In this document: positions 20,824 through 31,206 of the stretch, piece after piece | Layout: the number at the start of each line of letters is the position of its first letter | How positions within the stretch are numbered: position 1 is the stretch's first letter | Source: Sorex araneus | Lineage: Eukaryota; Chordata; Mammalia; Eulipotyphla; Soricidae | DNA length: 64,000 bases | Direction: 5' to 3' | Assembly: GCF_027595985.1 (NCBI RefSeq) | Contig: NC_073304.1 | Location: 50,881,137-50,945,136, forward strand | The notes under the pieces: generated by a model | What the model saw: the letters and a program-made list of their open reading frames with translations, nothing else | Databases searched by the model: none | Told to the model about the DNA's origin: nothing | Translations under genes and position numbers: made by a program

Positions 20824-21055
20824 TAAGTCAGCACAGCGGGTAGAGTGTTTGCCTTGCATGTGGCTGGCCCAGGTTTGACTCTTCCGTCTCTCTCGGAGAG
20901 CTCAGCAAGCTACTGAAAGTATCTCACCCACACGGCAGAGCCTGGCAAGCTACCCGTGGTGTATTCTATATGCCAAAAACAGTAACAAGTCTCACAATGG
21001 AGATGCTACTGGTGCCCACTTGAGCAAATTGATGAACAACGGGACTACAGTAATA
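20824..21055 (+). mobile_element. SINE-B, head 5'-truncated by a few bases
   Basis: AGTCAGCACAGCGGGTAGAG, CTGGCCCAGGTTTGACTCTT, CACGGCAGAGCCTGGCAAGC, TATATGCCAAAAACAGTAAC, CAATGGAGATGCTACTGGTG and ATGAACAACGGGACTACAGT. Confidence 0.9.
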
Positions 21056-21067
21056 ATATATACAGTG

Positions 21068-21101
21068 TATAATAATATATATAGTTATATATATTATTAT
21101 A
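21068..21101 (+). repeat. Perfect AT inverted repeat (16-bp arms, 2-bp loop)
   Basis: TATAATAATATATATA - GT - its exact reverse complement. Lies just beyond the SINE-B tail. Confidence 0.97.
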
Positions 21102-21109
21102 TATCGTAA

Positions 21110-21768
21110 TTGGAATATATAGCTATCTCCTTGTGTTACCAAGAAATATCCACATTAGAGAAGGAATCTAATGGGCTGAGTTTAGCCCCCTCACCAATCT
21201 GTTAGCCATGAAAGGTGTGTCACCTTTATAATATATTCCACAAAAATATTTGAAAAGAGAAGACATATTTTATTCTAAGTAATCAAGGCACTGTTGCAAA
21301 AAAAAAAAAGGAATCAAGCAATCAGAATAGTCAGCTAGAGAAAACCTTTTGCTATTGAAATGAAGAAAATGAGAATTTTGAAAAATCTTATAAAATGAGT
21401 TTGCTTATCAGTGAAAACTCTCCTTGAAGAGGAAGGTGAGAGGAAGGCAACGTGTAATTTATTCAAGCTGCAAGGACAATCACTATGCATCAATAAACTC
21501 ATCCATCCTCCCTCCAACCCTACCCTCTTGTGTCCCTATATTAGATTTGCAGAACAAGATCATTCAGTCCTTTCTTATGTAATTAAGGCTGTCACTGATT
21601 AACCCCAATGTGTCCATCATTAAATTTGGTTTTATGTGTGCCCAAGAAAAAACTTCTTTCTAATTTAGCTAAGTTAAAATATAATATTAATTTGCTATCT
21701 TCCCTTGACTAATTTTCTGAAGACTGGGACTCACCCTCAAAGTAGAACAAGACAAAAGTTTGTTCAGG
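21110..21768. other. Single-copy DNA
   Basis: Nothing recognised. Confidence 0.5.
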
Positions 21769-21769
21769 G

Positions 21770-21925
21770 AGCCAGAGAGATAGAACAGCAGGTAGGGTGC
21801 TTGTCTTACATGTTGCCAACCTACTTTTGATCCCTGGAACCACTTATGGTCCCCCAACTGTCATAGGTGACCCTCGAACAAATCCAAGAATAAGCCCTGA
21901 GCACTGATGGGCATGGCCCCAAAAG
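21770..21925 (+). mobile_element. SINE-A, moderately old
   Basis: GAGCCAGAGAGATAGAACAG, GCAGGTAGGGTGCTTGTCTT, TTTTGATCCCTGGAACCACT, TAAGCCCTGAGCACTGATGG and GGCATGGCCCCAAAAGCAAA. Confidence 0.8.
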
Positions 21926-24060
21926 CAAACAAAAGATTTGTCCAGTAAAGGGCAAATTTTGTGATTATGCCTACTCATTCCTTCAACACCAACCTTACAG
22001 TCACTAATGCATTTCCCTCCTCTTATTTCTGTTCCTCCTTTTACTTCTGTTGCCATAAAGTTTAAATTCCTACTCATCAGTCTCAAGGCTTATGTATCAT
22101 ATTATAATACCGTTCCCCATAAAAGTTGATGAGAGTATGAATAACCACCACTGCAGAACAGGATAAATAAAAATAAAATTCTAGATATATTCATAAAAAA
22201 ATTCAGTTCATAGAAAGAAGACAGAGATAAAGGGATGCCCTTAAGGACAAAATCAAATAGGATGAAACAGTTTGAAAACTGGGAAAGTCTGAATTGTGAA
22301 GCAAAGGTAAATCACTTAGCTCCATCACTAGCACAGAAACAAGCCATTTAATATCCAGTGACAAATGTTCTGAATGTGTATTGTAATCAAGAAGCAAAAT
22401 TTCTTATTATTTTTTCCTCTAAAGACAGCTTCGAAAATAAGGATAACAGACAACCATTCTCTTTAGGAGCATTTTAAAACATCCTTTGTAAAAAGATAAA
22501 CCTAAAGAAGAAATCACTTAAATAGTATTTTTTGTTTAAATATAAAGAGATTTATCTGTAACTTGTACTTTATATTGTGTAGTCTTACTATAATTAATTC
22601 ATGGCAGTAAATACAATATAATTTGATTAGTACGTTCTTTAACTTTTTGTTCATACATTTTGCTTTCCTAGAAAATCACTTGCAAGTAGAAATTGCTAAT
22701 TTATTGAAAGTCTTGACAACACAATCCATCATAGACAGAACTGCTGACTAGTTTCTGCATTTAAGATCACAATAGATTCTAACTAGAGAATTAAAAAAAA
22801 CGCATTGTATTTCTTGATTAACAACAATTTATATATCTATTCCTGGATATACAATGCTAGTATACAAAGCTTAGAAATTACAACAAATAAGTGAAAAAGT
22901 AAGCTTTAAATGAAATCAGTCCTCACTTAACAACAAACGAAGTAGAACTCATTTAGGACAAACAATTAGGGCAATCCTTTCAGATGACATTTTTTAAAAA
23001 GTAATAATTTTATATTTAGTAGACTAACTCATCAGAGTTGTCTTATATATAGCAGAATATACCATTCATTAAGTTGGTTAGAAAATAAAGGAATGAAAAA
23101 CAATGAATAAATGATAGGCTATTATTTAACTAAAGTCATTCAATATTTAGAACTGATTTGTTTGTTTTGTAATCAAATTCAGTTCACCTAATATAATTTT
23201 TTATTCCATTTAAAGAGAGCTTGATTAAATTTGACCTCATTCAAAATAGTTTTTCATTTAATAAAAATTTTAGGAAAGAACAAAAAATACACAAAATTTT
23301 CTAGACAATGAAATGCAGGATTTTCAAAAGACACATTTCTAATCAGCAGTAACTTCACAGATAGTTTCCTTGGATTCAGTTCTCCATATAGGGCATAATT
23401 TGTCTTATTTCTAGTAGGCTAATTCATCTTACCCAGTGACTGATATTCTCTTACATGAAACTGAATGAAGGAGCATATGAATTGTGTGTCCAATAATAAG
23501 TCATCTACGAAGCACCTTGATTAACGATGATGCTTTCACCTCTGTTCTCTTCCATTCATAGTCCACACTTCAGTAACCTAGTCCAATGCCAGAGTCTATT
23601 GTGCATTGCTATCAGATGTACTTTCTGATGGTTCAAGGAGTCTCCTTAATCATCTCCAGGTAGAATATCAATTTACAAATCCAAGCAGAATAATGCCTCT
23701 AAAGAATCATTAGAGTGGCGAAATTTTCTGGTTTTCTTTTGTTTCATCATATTATTTGTCCTAAAATTATACAGAATTTATCTTGACATGTATACTTTAT
23801 CAAACATCTAGTTAATACTTTACGATCTAAATAAATTAGTTATGCAAGAAAAGTTGTGACTTTAACGTAATGTCTTGAATTCTTGGTTTATGACACACTT
23901 TAATCTCACTTTTGCATGTCCTTCTCTCAGATATACCACTTTAAACATGAAAATTTTAGTGGTGTCAATTGTGAAATACCACTTTAAATATGAAAATTTA
24001 AATATTGTCAATCATGACACCATTCTACCAAAATAATTCTTATTGAGTACCACTTTATCT
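21926..24060. other. Single-copy AT-rich DNA
   Basis: More than 2 kb without a recognisable repeat or exon. A local ~50-bp direct similarity exists at 23932-23955 and 23973-24000 (ACCACTTTAAA.ATGAAAATTT), a small tandem-like duplication. Confidence 0.5.
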
Positions 24061-24064
24061 ATAT

Positions 24065-24945
24065 ATTTATTTTTAACAAGTCACCATGAGGTACACTGTT
24101 ACAAAACTGTTCATGATCTGGTTTCAGTCATACAATGTTCCAACACCTAGCCCTCCACCACTGTACTTTTCCCACCACCAGTGACCCCAGTTTCGCTCCT
24201 GCCAGCCCATCCCCACCCCTAGCCCACCTCTATGGCAGTCACTTTCTCTCTCTCTTTCTCTTTCTCCCCCTCTTTACCCCTTTCCCCCTCCCTTCCCCTA
24301 GTGGGCACTTTGGTTTGCAATAAAGATACTGAGAGGTTATAATGTTTATTCCCTTACCTCCTCTCCGCACTCCTTTCAGAGTTATTACTTCCAACTACCA
24401 TTGCCATAGTGATCCCTTCAGGCTTCCAACCAGGAACCAATCCTCCTGTTTCTTGTCACTGCCGTCCTTGGGTAATAGTTTAATACTATATTATTTTATG
24501 TCCCCCAAATAAAAGATATCATTCTGTTTGTTCTTCTCCTTCTGACTCATTTCAGTCAGCATGATACTCTCCATGTCCATCCATTTATAAGCAAAATTCA
24601 TGACTTAATTTTTTCTAACAGCTGCATAGCATTCCATTGTATAGATGGGCCAGCATTTCTTTATCCAGTCGTATGTTCTTAGGCACAGGGTTGTTTCCAG
24701 AGTAGGCTATTATGAATAGTGCTACAATGAACATAGAAGTGAAGATGGCATTTGCTGTGTGTTCTTTTGTCCCCAGGATATATTTCCGGGAGTGGTATTG
24801 CTGGATAATATAAAAGCTCAATTTCTAGGTTTTTGAGAAATGTCGGTAATATTTTCCAAAAAGGCTATACCAATCGACTTTCCCACCAACAATGAAGGAG
24901 AGTTCCTATCTCCCTGTATTTGCACAAACATTGGTTGTTATATCA
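24065..24945 (-). mobile_element. L1 3' end with long 3' UTR, antisense
   Basis: Plus-strand order: TTTTTAACAAGTCACCATGA (tail side), ACAATGTTCCAACACCTAGC, a CT-rich block (24239-24300), TTTGCAATAAAGATACTGAG, CAGGCTTCCAACCAGGAACC, CATTTCAGTCAGCATGATAC, TAACAGCTGCATAGCATTCC and CCAATCGACTTTCCCACCAA. The same order is seen at 61430-62102. Frames are degraded. Confidence 0.88.
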
Positions 24946-25329
24946 GAATCCAAGATCTACTTTTTAACTCATCTTACTTAACAGATATATTTGATACAGG
25001 TGTTTGTTTGTTTATCATGAAGCATTTCATTTTAAAGATGCAATGTCCCACTGTTTCAGATTTAGCATCTCAAAACCATATTTATCTAAAAATCTTCCTT
25101 TCCTTTTTCCTGAAGTTTTATGGTGTGTCTTGATGGGACTGGATTAAGCATTCTGTGCTTATTCTATTTTATTTCTTAATTCATCTAAATAGTTACTGGT
25201 AATTGTTTTGATATTATAGTGAATAGTGGCAAAAATTATGCATAGAATTTAATCTCTCCCTCTAGCTCTTTACCAATGCTTATGATCAGATATCTCTAAA
25301 TTATTATCTGATTGATATCTCAAATTTGG

Positions 25330-25445
25330 TATGTCCAACACCCATCACTCCACTACTGTGACTCCATCTCAGTCAATAGCACCTCTATCTAACCAATTGT
25401 TTTAACCACTATCCTCATTATCATGCTTTCTCTCTCCCTCTCCAT
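25330..25445 (-). mobile_element. Possible L1 3' UTR fragment
   Basis: ATGTCCAACACCCATCACTC and a CTTTCTCTCTCCCTCTCC block recall the reversed L1 3' UTR, but the match is short. Confidence 0.4.
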
Positions 25446-25618
25446 CTGCCACCTGTGATTACCAGATCATACTGGTGCTAGTAAGTATATTAAGAAAATA
25501 ACCATATTTTTCTCTGTCCTAATTCCAGTCACTTTCACATCACAAATTCTGAGAATATCATTGGAAAAAAATAGAAATAAGGGTCCAGGGAAATGACTTA
25601 AAGAGCTTGAGCACATTT

Positions 25619-25679
25619 CATATATATATATATACACATATATATATATACACACACATACATATATATACATATATGT
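25619..25679 (+). repeat. (TA/CA)n microsatellite
   Basis: Alternating TA with ACAC interruptions, directly abutting the RTE-derived block. Confidence 0.95.
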
Positions 25680-25682
25680 TGT

Positions 25683-26477
25683 GATCGATGCCGTCTCCTC
25701 TCCTTCAATCCAATGACGTCGTACTTGATCTTCCGTGCTTGCACTATCAGGTCCTCGATGGATTCTTCCAATGCCAGCATATGTATATTAAAAGTGCAGA
25801 CAGTCGTTTTAGCCCTTCTTCGTGGCCCTGAGATTTTAGCAGCCTCTCTTTGCTCATCCTTCTCAATGCTGCAGTATTGGGGGCTCTTCCAGGGTCAGGG
25901 GAATGAGGACCATTTTTGTTACTGTTTTTGGCATATCAAATATGCCATGGGTAGCTTGCCAGACTCTGCTCTGCGGATGGCATGTTGTAACGATCTGCAC
26001 GCTGACAAACATGCCACACACCTTGTGCACGGATGTGTTGCTCATGTACAGAAAGTACTGGCCAGATTGACACAGTAGAAGTCCAGCCCTGAGCCTGCCT
26101 GCATCTCTGGGCAACACCTGTTGGTTTGCTCTTCGCCAGTTAGCACTGTTGCCACCCCCTCGCCACAATAAGACTGTGAACCATCGAGAAGGATGACCGC
26201 TGGACTAGAGCTGTTACTGGCTGGATTCCACGGGATATCAAAAGAAGGCATGGTCACCCATCTACGAGATGGTCAGACTTCTTCGCCAAGAGCCTGAAAC
26301 AATGGTTTGAGGCTCTTTGTGTTCCTGGAGAGAGCAGATGCCATTGCTTTCTAGGTTTAGTGTAGCCCAAAGCAGGGCTACACTAGCACTCGACAGGGAC
26401 AAATGGAGATGTCACTAGCACCCGCTTGAGCAAATCGATGAGCAACGGGATAACAAGTGATACAAGTGATACAAGTG

Positions 26478-26480
<3 letters not shown>
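25683..26480. mobile_element. Rearranged RTE LINE: 5' part inverted against its 3' end
   Basis: From 25780 down to 25683 the minus strand encodes ALEESIEDLIVQARKIKYDV then IGLKERRR, the start of an RTE-type apurinic-like endonuclease. Upstream of it (25790-26185, still minus) is the leader, with CTGACCCTGGAAGAGCCCCC and the GAGTCTGGCAAGCTACCCAT module. From about 26190 to 26480 the plus strand encodes the RTE C-terminus (DDRWTRAVTGWIPRDIK-like, then TRWSDFFAKSLK) and ends in AACGGGATAACAAGTGATAC tandem tail units. The endonuclease remainder and RT are missing. Consistent with 5' inversion plus internal deletion on insertion. Confidence 0.75.
26358..26385 (+). repeat. Perfect hairpin inside the RTE 3' end
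   Basis: TAGTGTAGCCC - AAAGCA - GGGCTACACTA: 11-bp arms, 6-nt loop. The corresponding place in the RTE copy at about 35083-35110 has only one arm-like sequence. Confidence 0.95.
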
Positions 26481-26509
<29 letters not shown>

Positions 26510-26510
26510 T
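26478..26510 (+). repeat. (TA)n microsatellite at the RTE 3' tail
   Basis: Follows the (ACAAGTGAT)n tail directly, mirroring the TA tract at 25619-25679 on the other side. Confidence 0.95.
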
Positions 26511-26839
26511 TCTCAAAGCTAGATCAACAACACTACCAATTGCTCATTGTAGGGTATAGCTCTGGTAGCTCCTGAGCACTTCAAGGTGACCCCTATAGAC
26601 TCCAAACATCTGGACCTAAGCAGTATGACACAACCTAGTCTGAATATCTAGCTATCAGGCTAGCACTGTCAGGTCCACCCTCCCCTCCTGGGTCCCTTCT
26701 AGCCCCTATACAAATATACATGCAAATAAAATTAGAAATAATTTATAGTTTCTGATTTTACAAACTTCAAGACTGCCTTTCAAAAAGCTTGCTGGCCAAG
26801 AATTTAGAGACTTCTTGATAAACAGGGGAAAAAAAATGA

Positions 26840-26955
26840 TTTTATTTCCCACCCTTACCAGGGACCATAAGCAGCAGGACTGTCATGGTCCCCTTCACAT
26901 ATGTGGCCTTGCTCTTGGCCAGGCAAGCACTTTTAGCCATTGAGCCATTTCCATG
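26840..26955 (-). mobile_element. Possible old SINE-A fragment
   Basis: GGACCATAAGCAGCAGGACT, ATATGTGGCCTTGCTCTTGG and GCCAGGCAAGCACTTTTAGC recall the reversed head. A similar weak trace on the plus strand lies at 26525-26640 (GTAGCTCCTGAGCACTTCAA). Confidence 0.35.
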
Positions 26956-27462
26956 CTATAAAAATTTCTGATGTCAAAACAATGATCTCTGACATTCTAA
27001 GGGATAAATCTGCTCAAAGATTCCTAGACAGTGGCTTCTTAATACTTGTCTGGCTTTTTGCCTTCCAGTCTGCACTCTCTTTTCTATATTGCAACTATAT
27101 TGTTTGTCTTTAATCTCTCAAAATATGCTATATATAAGTCATTCCTTATATGGTATCTCTTTCTAGTCTATTGCCTAATCAGCTTTCAGTTGAGACATCA
27201 TTTTCTCAGCTATGTATTATATATGCCATAGCATGAACCCTTGTCCCTTTACTACTCATAATAATTCCAATATTCAATTGATTTATTTCTAGTTTACTTT
27301 CTTTATAAAATATCAGTTATGTTTGTTTTTTATCCAAATCTTCACTCTGTGCATGTTGCAAAGTACTTCATAAATAAGTTCAACAGAATAAAATAAAATC
27401 AATAAACTTTCAAATTTTCATTATGACATGACTTATTTTCTTCCAGATGATAGATAGTAAAT
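26956..27462. other. Single-copy AT-rich DNA
   Basis: Nothing recognised. Confidence 0.5.
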
Positions 27463-27533
27463 TGTATATATATGTATATATATATACCTCCATCCCTCTC
27501 AAGCATATATATATACCTCCATCCCTCTCAAGC
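27463..27533 (+). repeat. TA microsatellite plus 29-bp tandem duplication
   Basis: ATATATACCTCCATCCCTCT with CAAGC occurs twice (ends 27504 and 27533). The second copy leads straight into the SINE-B body. Confidence 0.95.
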
Positions 27534-27692
27534 CCGGCAAGCTACTGAGAGTATCCCTCCTGCATAGCAGAGCCTGGAAAGCTACCCGTGGTGTATTCAA
27601 TATGCCAAAAACAGTAACAAGTATCACAATGCAAATGCTACTGGTGTCTGCTCAAGCAAATTGATGAACAATGGGATGACAGTGCTCCAGTG
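27521..27692 (+). mobile_element. SINE-B, headless
   Basis: Begins at the CCATCCCTCTCAAGCCCGGC module. CATAGCAGAGCCTGGAAAGC, AATATGCCAAAAACAGTAAC, CAAGCAAATTGATGAACAAT and GGGATGACAGTG follow. The tRNA head is replaced by TA repeat. Confidence 0.9.
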
Positions 27693-27735
<43 letters not shown>

Positions 27736-27762
27736 CATATATATGTATATATGTGCATACAC
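27692..27762 (+). repeat. (CT)n(TA)n compound microsatellite at the SINE-B tail
   Basis: About thirteen CT units then TA units. Confidence 0.97.
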
Positions 27763-27930
27763 ACATTCACACATTTATATGTATAATTTTTAGACACCAT
27801 AATATACAATACTATTAAGGGTAGGGTTTAATAATAACATAGTCTCCACCAGACTGTCCACTTTCTTCCACTATTATGCCAGTGTTCCTTTCCCCATTCA
27901 ACACCCTTCACCTCTTCCCTGTTGTAAGCT

Positions 27931-28430
27931 TTCTACTGAATCAGAATTTCTAATTGTATCCTACTCTTACTAAGATCAGTTACATAAGGAAAAGCAGCAG
28001 ACATAAAATCACTGTGGATACATTTTCATGTAGACCCTGACACTTAAACTAAAAATTAAGGGTCAATGGATGAGTGTATACCAAGTGGGAGAAAAATGAT
28101 TCAAATAAAAGCTGCACATTCATTCAGGGTGCTGGTAAATAATTTATCATAGATTTGTAAATGCAAGAATCAGAAAAAATTAGAAACACTAATACAAATT
28201 TAAATTTCTTTAGTACCTATAATCAGAGGAGAGTGCCATACCAAAATTAGAGAAGAAAAATGGGAACATGATGAGGAAAAGACTACATTCTTTGTGTTGA
28301 AAGCACCAAATTCTCACTAAAATATTGTATTTTATCATAATAAATTTAAAAGTATGTAAACACAGAAGCTAACATAATGAAATTTCTGGGAGAAAATATA
28401 GGAGATAATTTTTATAAATTTCTTATATCA
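27931..28430. other. Single-copy DNA
   Basis: Nothing recognised. A weak L1-3'-UTR-like trace (CTCCACCAGACTGTCCACTT) precedes it at 27842-27930. Confidence 0.4.
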
Positions 28431-29135
28431 CTTGTATCCCTTGTCATTCTATTCCTCATTGATTTGCTTTGCGGGTGCCAGTAATATCTCCATTTGTCCC
28501 TGTCCCATGCCAGGAACACAAAAAGCATCAAACCATTCATTCAGGGTCTTGACGAAGAAATCTGGCCATTTTGTAGGGGGGTAGTCAGGCATTCTTTTGA
28601 TGTCTCATGGAATCGATTCGGTAATGGCTCTAGTCCAGCAGTTATCTCCAATCGCATTACGTGTCTGGTCCATCTGACTTTTGACACCTTGGCAAACAAG
28701 ACAGCGCCCCTCATCCTCAGTTGTCTATGGAGGTCAGAACTCTGGATTCTTTCTCTCACTTGAGTGAAACGTGGTACTCCAAGCATAGCTCTTTCGATTC
28801 CTCTTTGGGAGATCCAAATAGCGTTTTCATTCTGTCTTCGTAGGGCCCAGGTCTCTGAGGCGTATGTTAGTGCAGGAAAAACAGTGGAGTCGAAAAGATG
28901 TGTCTGGAGCTGGAGGTTCTTCGTCCTCTTAACCACTTCTTCGATACTCTTGAAGGCGTTCTATGCTGCTCTCTTCCTCCTTCGCTCCTCTAGTGCCAAG
29001 TCGTTCTTCATGTTCAGTTCTTGACCTAGGTACACATAACTACTGCATTTGGAGATGTTTGTTCCATTGAGAGCAAATGTCAGTAACTAGTCCATTTCTC
29101 ATGAACATTATCTTTGTGAGATTCAGCTGCAGTAG
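28431..29135 (-). mobile_element. RTE LINE, 5'-truncated 3' fragment
   Basis: Plus-strand left end is the RTE 3' terminus (ATCACTTGTATCCCTTGTCA tail units, TGATTTGCTTTGCGGGTGCC). Minus-strand frames then encode the RTE C-terminal region. It aligns with 35021-35750 in order, including TCTCACTTGAGTGAAACGTG and GCCCAGGTCTCTGAGGCGTA. Confidence 0.85.
28541..28936 (-). pseudogene. RTE ORF C-terminal remnant (131 aa open)
   Basis: The longest intact RTE frame in the window. It reads LFDSTVFPALTYASETWALR, then GIERAMLGVPRFTQVRERIQ, then KVRWTRHVMR. This is the conserved C-terminal region of RTE-type reverse transcriptases (TVLPALTYASETW and ...WAGHVMR signatures, known from RTE-1/Bov-B-like elements). 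No RT catalytic motif is included because the copy is 5'-truncated. It is open over only part of the domain and ends in a shifted frame, so it is a dead fragment. Confidence 0.82.
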
Positions 29136-29700
29136 ACAATAATTTCTAGCAAACAAAAAACATTCTTTTAAAAAAATTTTAAGAAAGTTCAAACTTCTTT
29201 AACCTTTCAAGCTCCTTTTAGAAGTCAAATGCAAGAAGAAAATGTGTGCAACCTGCAGTTGGAAACATATTGGTGGATACTCTTACAATTCGAAAATTAG
29301 AAATCAAACAAGCCAATATTTTTAATATGGGCTAAAGATTTAAACAGACAAATTCATAAAAGAAGATCTTCTAAGAAGCATAAAAGCCATTTTTTAAAAA
29401 GGTGGCCAAGACCTTTCAGACCACGGAAATGAATTTAATCCATAAAAAGAATAATATTTTAAAAAGGTAAACTATTTCTTCATCATTTATTATAATTTTG
29501 GAAATAGTTTATCATACATGGCTTCTACTATTAAATGTGTGTTACTTCTTTTGCCATTTTGTTGAGATATTTATCATAAAAGTAAGTTGGTTATTGTTAC
29601 AAAGTTGTCTTTGCATTTACTGATATGATCATATAATTGTTATAAAAAAGTAGTTAACCACACCACTTAGAAAAAAAATTATTAGCCAAAAAGGAACCGA
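29136..29700. other. Single-copy AT-rich DNA
   Basis: Nothing recognised. Confidence 0.5.
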
Positions 29701-29835
29701 GGGGCTGAAGAGATAGTATTACGGGTACAGTGCTTGCCTTGTACCCCAAATAGTCCCTCAGTACCTGACAGGAGTGATCTCTGAACACAGCGAGAAGTAA
29801 GCCTTGAGCACTACCTTTTAGAGTGGGATGCATAG
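29701..29835 (+). mobile_element. SINE-A, old
   Basis: GGGGCTGAAGAGATAGTATT, GTACAGTGCTTGCCTTGTAC, CAGGAGTGATCTCTGAACAC and AAGTAAGCCTTGAGCACTAC. The box-B region is deleted. Confidence 0.75.
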
Positions 29836-29837
29836 CA

Positions 29838-30105
29838 TTGACTGGAGCAATAGTGCAGCAGGTAGGGTGTTTGCCTTGCACACAGCCGACCCGGGTTTGA
29901 TTCCTCCATCCCTCTCAGAGAGCCCAGGAAGCTACTGAGAGTATCCCATCCACAGAACAGAACCTGGCAAGCTACCCGTGGAGCATTTGATATGTCAAAA
30001 ACAGTAAAAACAAGTCTCACAATGGAGATGTTACTGGTGCCCACTTGAGCAAATGGATGAACAATGGGATGACAGTACAGTACAGTGCAGTGCAGTGCTA
30101 TCCTT
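29838..30105 (+). mobile_element. SINE-B, near full length
   Basis: GACTGGAGCAATAGTGCAGC, CCGACCCGGGTTTGATTCCT, CCATCCCTCTCAGAGAGCCC, ACCTGGCAAGCTACCCGTGG and CAATGGAGATGTTACTGGTG, ending in GACAGTACAGTACAGTGCAG tail units. Confidence 0.93.
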
Positions 30106-31080
30106 TAGTTGATGTGGTATATCAACTAATCAGTGTTGGCTGAAGCATCTTTCAACTGAGGGATGAATCTCAGTCATATTGTATGGTCCTTTGATGTGTT
30201 TTTGAATTCATTTTACTGAGAGTTTGCTAAGGGTAATTACCTGTTTATCATGCATCCATGTTCATATTAATCTGTAATTTTCCTTTTTGTGTGATCAGTG
30301 TTTTGGTATCAGGATGATCCTGGCATTACAAAAGTCAGTACAAAGAATTCAGTTTGGGCGATGATCTTGGAAAAGGATAGATAATAAGTGATTGCTAAAG
30401 ATATGGTAGAATAAACTAGTGAAACACTGATGTTGGATATTATGTGGGAGACTTTCAGTCACTGTAACAATGCCCTGATTTATAAGTAGTTTGTTCAGTC
30501 AAGAGGTTTTTTTTTTTTTAATTGAATCACCACGTGGAAAGTTACAAAGCTTTCAGGCTTAAGTCTCAGCTCACTTATACAATGCTCGAACACCCATCCC
30601 TTCACCAGTGCATATATTCCACCACCACGGTAAACCTCCCCCACACCCCCCAATCCCTCACCCCGCCTGTGTAGCTGATAAATTTCACTCTACTTTCTCT
30701 TTACTTTGATTACATACAAACAAAAAACTCACTATTATTGTTTGGAGTCCCCCCCCCCCCCCCGCCAGAGTCGGACTTGCTGGAAAGGAAGCATTTGATA
30801 ATTTGTTTTCCATTGCTGAGAATGAAGAGATATGAGGTCGTGTGGCCACAGTAGCGGCCATGAGGTTCTAGATTTCTGTATTTTAGTATTTTAGTGACTG
30901 AAGAGGTTTAAGAATCTAACAATTTGACTTTTTCTTTGAGATTACATGACCCGTTATATTTCTGAAGTATATTGCAACTTCTCCACTTACAATTTTCTTC
31001 CTCTTGTTAGTGTTTTAACTTTTTATCTTAGTGAACCTATTGTTTGTCAATCACAGTTAGAGGAACTATAAGCAGGGAGA
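30106..31080 (-). mobile_element. Ancient L1 ORF2 (RT region) fragment, antisense, interrupted
   Basis: The plus strand shows the antisense of mammalian L1 RT: TGTTTATCATGCATCCATGT, TTTGGTATCAGGATGATCCT, GGCATTACAAAAGTCAGTAC. After a younger L1 tail at 30506-30775 it continues with ATATTTCTGAAGTATATTGC and AACTTCTCCACTTACAATTT. Very diverged, with no open frame. Confidence 0.6.
30506..30775 (-). mobile_element. L1 3' UTR inserted in the older L1
   Basis: Plus strand: T-run, AATTGAATCACCACGTGGAA, AGTTACAAAGCTTTCAGGCT, CTCGAACACCCATCCCTTCA, CCAGTGCATATATTCCACCA, then a C-rich tract. Same subfamily as 5331-5525 and 59797-60040. Confidence 0.88.
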
Positions 31081-31206
31081 GAATTCAAAATACTGTGGCA
31101 GATGGATATTAGTACTTTGGTGGTTGACATTTTAAAATAAATATTGAAAAAGTGAAACTACAACAAATATATACATATAACCTTGTAAATCAATGTTACC
31201 TGTGTA

